A DNA stretch of 11,304 nt. It comes from UBA652 sp964598235 (lineage in GTDB: Bacteria; Pseudomonadota; Gammaproteobacteria; Nitrosococcales; Methylophagaceae). Made by a program: the position numbers and the translations under genes. The notes beneath the pieces were generated by a model, which worked only from the letters and a program-made list of their open reading frames with translations, searched no databases and was not told the DNA's origin. Each line of letters starts with the position of its first letter. Position 1 is the first letter of the stretch. The stretch lies in assembly GCA_964598235.1 (NCBI GenBank), contig CAZRAY010000050.1:1-11304 (forward strand), in the 5' to 3' direction. Shown here in pieces: positions 6,219 through 11,304 of this stretch.

Positions 6219-9200
6219 TTACATTGACTGACGACGGCGAGTATAGCCTAGTCCAATCATGATAAGTAACATTGCTAACAACATTTGCATCCACACCGCT
6301 AAGGTTGGAATATCCACTGCTGGCGGCAATAAGCGCTCAACAAAGTCATTAGCGGGCGCTTCGCCACCGGGTGTCACCGTAATCGGCGTACCATCACCAA
6401 TTAAGTTATTGGTATCATTACCATCCACATCGGATACTGAACCAAAACCAGCAGGTTGTTGCTGTCTTACACGGTAATCACCTGGCACCACACCGGTAAA
6501 GGTGTAATTACCCGCGCCGTCTGTCATCGTTGTAATTGGTAATCCTGTCACAGGATCCAACACTGGGTTACCCGTTGAATCTAATAGCTCTAACACCACA
6601 CCTGGAATCGGTGTATCACCAATATCATCACCATCCGTATCTTCCAATACCGTACCTGAGATACTGCCTAAGGCAGTAAAGGCGAAGTCTTGATCCACAT
6701 TGTCTTCCCCAACACCGAGCGTCAGAGTAGAAGTACTATCCTCACCCCCATTGGCATCAAATCCAGCCGCCAGTTCCGCAATCGTGAGGTCTGGATACGC
6801 TGCTGCGATGTTTGCAGGTAAGGCAGCTGGTAAGACAACGGCCACCGTGTAATCCCCTGCTGGTAAATTATCAAACAGATAGTTACCGTTAGCGTCAGTT
6901 TGTATGACAACCGGCGCGCCGCCACCCGTAGGGAATAATGTAACAGTCACGCCTTCAATACCCAATTCACCCGGATTTTGTACACCGTCGTTATTGATAT
7001 CCACCCATACCGTATCACCAATTGAACCTAATGGTTGGAAACCAAAGTCTTGATTCAAATTGCTGCCTGCTAAAGGTAGCGTTAGATTAGAGGTGTCATC
7101 ATTACCACCATCGTCATCAAATACAGATGCTAACTCATCAATAGTAAGGAATGGATAGGCTGTTGCAATCGCAGCAGGTAATGCGGCTGGCAATGCAACC
7201 GCCACTGTGTAGTCGCCTGGCGGTAAATCGGTGAAGAGATAATTACCATTGGCATCCGTTGTTGTTGTCACTGCAACACCAGCGCCATTACCTAGATCAA
7301 CTCCAGCAGGTGGGGTTAGCGTTACCGTGGCACCTTCAATACCCAATTCGCCCCCATCCAACACACCATCACCATCTAAATCAACCCACACGGTGTCACC
7401 AATGGCACCTAAGGTAATAATACCAGCATCTACATCAGTTCTATCTTGATCAATGCCCAAGGTAATCACACCTGTTTTGCCTTTCGAAGCGCCTGCTGTT
7501 GGATCTGCATCAGAATCAAGCGCATCATTCCCGCCCGCATCTTGCGGGCTTAAATCTAGTGGTGTATCGAAGAACACCACATAATCTCCCGCAGGCAGGT
7601 TATCAAAGAGGTAATTACCACTTCCATCTGTTGTTACTACATAATCAATGGCAGGGTTCGCAGGATCTGGGATAGGCGTAATCCCATCTGCTTGTAACAA
7701 TCTAACCGTTACGCCTGGAATATTGGGTTCACCGCCATCCTGTATACCATCGCCGTCCGTATCAAGCCACACTCTATCGCCGATAGAGCCAGCAAAAACA
7801 CGGGCAGAGACTGTGTTTGATAACACCGCATCATTAACTTCAACAACACGTGCACCCGCTGTATTAGAATAAATATCATCTTCTAAATTACCTGTTGTTG
7901 CATAGGTTAAGTCAACAAAACAAGTACCCGATGCATCCATACCAATATCCCGTACACGTACTGCTGTGACATCCGCACCAGCAAAAGGACAAATAGCCAA
8001 TGATGCAGCCGCAGTTGTACCACCACCACACCAAGCAACAGACCCACCTGGAATCGCGTTTGCAGGTGCTAATGGACTAATATCTAATGTGGTTACCGTT
8101 GGATCAACATTCGTAAACCAATAGGTTGGCGTACCCGTACATTGGCCATTTAGGTCCATTGATACGTCATCAAACTCAAAGGTACCATTATAGTCTGTTG
8201 GCGCAGGTAAACGATCCCGTGGCACGGTTATGCCTACCGCAGGTGTAAAGGTAAAGCTACCCGCCACGCCATCACCATTGAACGGCAAGATATCAATCAC
8301 ATCTAAGCCCGTTGCCGCTGCACTTGAGCCATTTCGCAAGCCCACTCTAAAGTTCATCCAGTTTAATAGTGCACCAGTATTCACTTCATGTAATGGGGTG
8401 AGCACTGATTTTACAATCAATAACGATGTTGGCACCGTATTAATCACATTCGCATTGGCAATCCGAATATCCCTTGGGCTCGAATCCGCAGGTGATTCAA
8501 TCAAAGTATAGTTCTCTCTGACACCAGAAGGGGCATCAATATCAATAATGGTATGGAATACAAGATCTTCAAATACCGTGCCTGACGTTTGATCCCCTAG
8601 ATCCCATATCAGAATAGATTCGCCACCGCCACAAGACTGGCCTTGATCCAGCAAATCTTGCACATGGGTTGCACACTCTGCCGGCGTTGCCGCTGAAATA
8701 ACCGTTGGCTCACCATATGCCGCGCCTGAACCAGAATTCCCTGTTGTGGTGCCATTGGTATATGTCATACCAATTGGCAATAAGTCTTTAATGATGACAT
8801 TATCAACCTCTGCATTCGCTTGCGGCCCATCGCGGGTAAAGCTTGGCGATAAGGTCACCGTTACATCGGTACCTGGCTCCACACCTGAAGGGGTCATATC
8901 TTTCAAAATCCGCACTTTAGCGCGCACCATGATCAAACGATCACCTGATGTCGCGTTAACATGCCCTTGTGTCGCATCATTTGCAATATAGTCATTAGCA
9001 CGGAATACATCGCCTGTTAATGAACTTTTATACGTTGCATAATTCACCAATAACGTATCATTCGGAATCAGCGCACCTGAGGTTAAAAAGGTTGATCTCG
9101 CCGTATGCTTAATCCGCATTGCCATTAGTTGGCCTGGTAATAATGTATCCGCCACTAAACGCGCTTTTGTGACCACAGGCACATTACCTAAGCCACCCGC

Positions 9201-11120
9201 GGCTGCCTCTGCGGCAGGAATATCATCAAACCATTCTGCTTCTGGGATATTACATTCATCCACTACTTCATCAGGTGCGGTCGCACTAGGACCCTCTGTT
9301 GGATTGGGCGGCCATGGTAGGCTGACATAACCCGTGGCATATTGCACCCTAATCCCTGCCACACTTTCTGTTGTGCTGTAATTCAAATCAACTGCATGAA
9401 TACGATCATCCACTAAGGTGCCCGCATTATCAGCTGCAGGATCCAAAATCGTCATTTCAAACGTTTCAATATCGATTACATCGCATAATTCAGGATTGGT
9501 AATCGGTGTACCACCATTATTGCTATATACGTTGTAAGTGCCCCATACACTGTCTGGTGTCGCCGTACCATCGCCCCCATTAACAACGGAAGCATCCGTT
9601 GGTGGATCAGCCCATGAGCCGCCACCCCATTGTGTGATTTGGTCTGCTTGGTCGCTCCAGCCTTTACGGTAGTTTTTACCCCATGAACCGGAATTCGCAT
9701 TCAAGGTCACACTTCGGCAGTTATCATTTTCACTTTCACGCAAGCCATTGCCACCAAAATTAGGTGTACCTGATAGCCCGACAGGATCAAACTCTGACAT
9801 ACAGTTCGTTGCCACCAATGAACCACCCGCACCCACCACATCGCTCAATGGCACAAATATTCTAATCAAGCCGACTGCTGCAATCGCACGGTTCACGGGT
9901 AATGCGCCGCCACCTGAATTTTGAGTTGGCGCATTGGTTAAGCTACTGTCCACACCGGTTATGGTCACCGCAACATCTCCACCCGGCGCAGCTTGTGTAC
10001 AGGTCACCGCCATCGTGCCTACTGGCAGCGCAATACTACGCTCAGGGTTGGCCGCATTCAGTGAGGGGGCAGGATAAACGCCATTAGCAAAGGTATCCAT
10101 ATCGCAAGCATTGCTGATGGGAGAAAAACTTGTATTGCTAGACCATGTCACTAATTCTGCGTTAGGAGAAACAGCGGATACATCATCGGTAAAACTCACG
10201 GTTGCATTCGTGCCGCCTGCTAAGGCTTCATTACCTAATCGCGGGTTGAGACCTGATTCTGCTTCACCGGCCACCTCATCTACTTCAATCGTATAGTTAT
10301 ACTCAAGCCACCAGCCTGGCGTCGTACCATCGGCTGCAAACTGCCCAGACCGAACGGTATACATATTAGCTGATTTATCAATATTCCAACGCGGTGAAGC
10401 GGTTATTTTGAGTCGATGCGCATCGGTTACTGCACCACCATTCACTGATGCCACGCCATCTGTACTGCTTGCTGAGCCTACGCCATCTGATATGGTAAAT
10501 ACAATATCACCGGGTGTGCTGCCATTGGTCGCATCGCCTTCTACCCGCACTGGAAAAGGTGGATTCTCAGCATAGGTGCCGGTGCCATTGCTATCAAAAC
10601 CACTACGAACACACACTATTGTTTTACCATCCGCTGAAATATTACTGGCTGGTAGCGCACAAAAACCAGGCAAGCTATCCCAAATGAAGCCAGCGCCTGC
10701 TGGGAGTGTACCCGTCAAGGTCACTTCATCCTCACCTACGTTTGCATTGCCTAACCAACTAAAGCCAGCGCTCACAATAAACACATCATTGGTTCGAATA
10801 ATCAAATCACCCGTCGGAATATCATCAGAGGGATCAAGCGGCGTAGCATTTGGATCCGTATAGCCTGGGTCTGCTGACATATCGCAACCCGGTGTGCCAT
10901 TCGCATAGGTATTCGCTGCGGCACAAACCGCGTTACCATTTATGGTATCTGTGGTTTGATTCAAATTACCCGCACCGCCACCGGTATTACTATATTGTGT
11001 GGTGATATTTAAAGTGGCCGCGTTGGCGCTCCCTATTAGAAAAGTTAATGCAAACAACAATGTGGCTTGTCTAATCCATGATGTTTTTGATGTAGATGCC
11101 GTAGAAATTGGGTGTGTCAT
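6219..11120 (-). CDS. Giant SdrD B-like repeat surface protein with IPTL-CTERM sorting signal
   Basis: The 1633-residue exported protein begins with a signal peptide (hydrophobic ATLLFALTFLIGSANA, cleavage near residue 34). Residues about 40-730 are a long Cys-containing, Gly/Asn/Thr-rich region without a family I can name, with a DUF11-like stretch starting WNIDKSANMYTVRSG (245). Residues about 733-1105 contain two more DUF11-like units (VRILKDMTPSGVEPGTDVTVTL; VKSVLTPLHEVNTGALLNW). Four SdrD B-like Ig-type modules follow from 1111, each opening with a GSIGDxVWxD-like strand and an acidic loop. The tail has IPTLAVW (1604-1610), a hydrophobic segment (MLLAMLLIMIGLGY) and RRR, an IPTL-CTERM signal for an exosortase, probably XrtH. 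There is no LPxTG. A good SD (GAGGGAG, 8 bases from ATG) and a strong promoter precede it. Likely an adhesin or cell-envelope scaffold; function is inferred. Confidence 0.85.
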   Translation of the reverse strand: MTHPISTASTSKTSWIRQATLLFALTFLIGSANAATLNITTQYSNTGGGAGNLNQTTDTINGNAVCAAANTYANGTPGCDMSADPGYTDPNATPLDPSDDIPTGDLIIRTNDVFIVSAGFSWLGNANVGEDEVTLTGTLPAGAGFIWDSLPGFCALPASNISADGKTIVCVRSGFDSNGTGTYAENPPFPVRVEGDATNGSTPGDIVFTISDGVGSASSTDGVASVNGGAVTDAHRLKITASPRWNIDKSANMYTVRSGQFAADGTTPGWWLEYNYTIEVDEVAGEAESGLNPRLGNEALAGGTNATVSFTDDVSAVSPNAELVTWSSNTSFSPISNACDMDTFANGVYPAPSLNAANPERSIALPVGTMAVTCTQAAPGGDVAVTITGVDSSLTNAPTQNSGGGALPVNRAIAAVGLIRIFVPLSDVVGAGGSLVATNCMSEFDPVGLSGTPNFGGNGLRESENDNCRSVTLNANSGSWGKNYRKGWSDQADQITQWGGGSWADPPTDASVVNGGDGTATPDSVWGTYNVYSNNGGTPITNPELCDVIDIETFEMTILDPAADNAGTLVDDRIHAVDLNYSTTESVAGIRVQYATGYVSLPWPPNPTEGPSATAPDEVVDECNIPEAEWFDDIPAAEAAAGGLGNVPVVTKARLVADTLLPGQLMAMRIKHTARSTFLTSGALIPNDTLLVNYATYKSSLTGDVFRANDYIANDATQGHVNATSGDRLIMVRAKVRILKDMTPSGVEPGTDVTVTLSPSFTRDGPQANAEVDNVIIKDLLPIGMTYTNGTTTGNSGSGAAYGEPTVISAATPAECATHVQDLLDQGQSCGGGESILIWDLGDQTSGTVFEDLVFHTIIDIDAPSGVRENYTLIESPADSSPRDIRIANANVINTVPTSLLIVKSVLTPLHEVNTGALLNWMNFRVGLRNGSSAAATGLDVIDILPFNGDGVAGSFTFTPAVGITVPRDRLPAPTDYNGTFEFDDVSMDLNGQCTGTPTYWFTNVDPTVTTLDISPLAPANAIPGGSVAWCGGGTTAAASLAICPFAGADVTAVRVRDIGMDASGTCFVDLTYATTGNLEDDIYSNTAGARVVEVNDAVLSNTVSARVFAGSIGDRVWLDTDGDGIQDGGEPNIPGVTVRLLQADGITPIPDPANPAIDYVVTTDGSGNYLFDNLPAGDYVVFFDTPLDLSPQDAGGNDALDSDADPTAGASKGKTGVITLGIDQDRTDVDAGIITLGAIGDTVWVDLDGDGVLDGGELGIEGATVTLTPPAGVDLGNGAGVAVTTTTDANGNYLFTDLPPGDYTVAVALPAALPAAIATAYPFLTIDELASVFDDDGGNDDTSNLTLPLAGSNLNQDFGFQPLGSIGDTVWVDINNDGVQNPGELGIEGVTVTLFPTGGGAPVVIQTDANGNYLFDNLPAGDYTVAVVLPAALPANIAAAYPDLTIAELAAGFDANGGEDSTSTLTLGVGEDNVDQDFAFTALGSISGTVLEDTDGDDIGDTPIPGVVLELLDSTGNPVLDPVTGLPITTMTDGAGNYTFTGVVPGDYRVRQQQPAGFGSVSDVDGNDTNNLIGDGTPITVTPGGEAPANDFVERLLPPAVDIPTLAVWMQMLLAMLLIMIGLGYTRRRQSM
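6222..6314 (-). other. IPTL-CTERM sorting domain at the C-terminus of the giant protein
   Basis: Residues 1603-1633 follow the tripartite layout of IPTL-CTERM: signature, membrane helix, basic end. The known family signature is IPTLxxWG. Here the Gly is replaced by Met (IPTLAVWMQ), a small departure from the consensus. Identification rests on this pattern, on the signal peptide at the other end, and on the very C-terminal location. Confidence 0.82.
6345..7790 (-). repeat. Four tandem SdrD B-like modules (about 109-127 residues each)
   Basis: Module boundaries by residue are about 1111-1237 (bases 7790-7410), 1238-1363 (7409-7032), 1364-1483 (7031-6672) and 1484-1592 (6671-6345). Each shows an opening beta strand, an acidic loop (DTDGDGIQDGGE, DLDGDGVLDGGE, DINNDGVQNPGE, DTDGDDIGDTPI), a PGVTVxL-like strand, and a TDxxGNYxFxxxxPGDYxV core. 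The loops resemble EF-hand calcium loops; the fourth is degenerate. Modules 2 and 3 also share an extra segment with PAALPA and AYPxLTIxELA. In that segment codons differ at many synonymous positions, so the duplication is not recent. Confidence 0.85.
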
Positions 11121-11128
11121 GCTGAATT

Positions 11129-11135
11129 CTCCCTC
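11129..11135 (-). promoter_or_regulatory. Strong ribosome-binding site of the giant gene
   Basis: GAGGGAG on the minus strand ends 8 bases before the ATG at 11120. It fixes the start and agrees with the signal peptide beginning a few residues later. Confidence 0.75.
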
Positions 11136-11181
11136 AAGAATTTTAAATTATCCATAAATTTAGATGGTACTACCGAAAGCT

Positions 11182-11211
11182 ATAGTAATTCATCTGCCAG
11201 CATTATGTCAA
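11182..11211 (-). promoter_or_regulatory. Sigma-70-type promoter of the giant surface-protein gene
   Basis: On the minus strand a perfect TTGACA (11211-11206) is followed 18 bases later by TACTAT (11187-11182, four of six to TATAAT). The start site would be near 11175, giving a leader of about 55 bases that contains the SD. Upstream DNA to the window end is AT-rich, with tandem CAAATT and TTATTxGAG-like copies and no gene that I can see. Confidence 0.6.
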
Positions 11212-11304
11212 TAATTTGAATTTGCTCTAATAAATCAACTCAAATAAGTCTTTTTGCAGATATTTGCATAAAAATAGTTGTGCATTTATTTAAGGGAAGC
11301 TGAA

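Noticed and set aside
6722..10863. Several 60-95-residue open frames on both strands within the giant gene
   Set aside because: They lie in other frames of a continuous, domain-supported coding sequence, with repetitive compositions and no recognisable features; treated as shadows.
6219..11120. Sortase-anchored Gram-positive Sdr protein acquired by transfer
   Set aside because: The modules are SdrD B-like, but there is no LPxTG motif. The IPTL-CTERM tail is a Gram-negative sorting signal and base composition looks like that of the neighbours.
1..11304. CRISPR arrays, tRNA/rRNA genes, transposases, integrases or toxin-antitoxin pairs
   Set aside because: No regularly spaced short repeats, tRNA-like cloverleaf, rRNA sequence or recombinase motifs were seen; the only tandem repeats are the protein modules in the giant gene.

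Overview
The window looks like chromosomal DNA of a free-living gammaproteobacterium, probably aquatic. The evidence is the gene order ribH-nusB-thiL-pgpA (the tail of the gammaproteobacterial riboflavin/nusB cluster), a moderate G+C content, and two proteins with exosortase-type C-terminal sorting signals. I cannot name the genus from the sequence.

Layout. Bases 1-396 (+) hold the 3' end of a dienelactone hydrolase family gene cut by the window edge. Bases 560-1282 (+) encode a small secreted protein with a VPLPA-CTERM sorting tail. A perfect 16-bp hairpin (1294-1330) separates it from a convergent block on the minus strand. Read in the direction of transcription, that block is: a giant surface protein (11120-6219), a strong intrinsic terminator (6195-6168), then ribH, nusB, thiL, pgpA, dinB and a DUF3179 gene, ending at 1430. 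ribH/nusB share one base, thiL/pgpA overlap by 23 bases, and all gaps in the ribH-to-DUF3179 run are under 50 bases, so these six may be co-transcribed from a promoter just upstream of ribH.

How the genes work together. RibH makes the lumazine precursor of riboflavin, ThiL makes thiamine diphosphate, PgpA makes phosphatidylglycerol and NusB supports rRNA transcription antitermination: a conserved housekeeping set. DinB (DNA polymerase IV) and the membrane-anchored DUF3179 protein are appended downstream. The 1633-residue protein has a signal peptide, DUF11-like regions, four tandem SdrD B-like modules with acidic EF-hand-like loops, and an IPTL-CTERM tail. It occupies the place upstream of ribH where ribBA and other riboflavin genes are commonly found.

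The most interesting point is that two exported proteins with different CTERM classes (VPLPA and IPTL) occur within about 5 kb, with no sorting enzyme in view. This predicts two exosortase specificities elsewhere in the genome. I did not find a clear new defence, mobile or RNA system. No gene-free stretch exceeds 300 bases; the four intergenic regions (397-559, 1283-1429, 6037-6218, 11121-11304) are described through the sites they contain.
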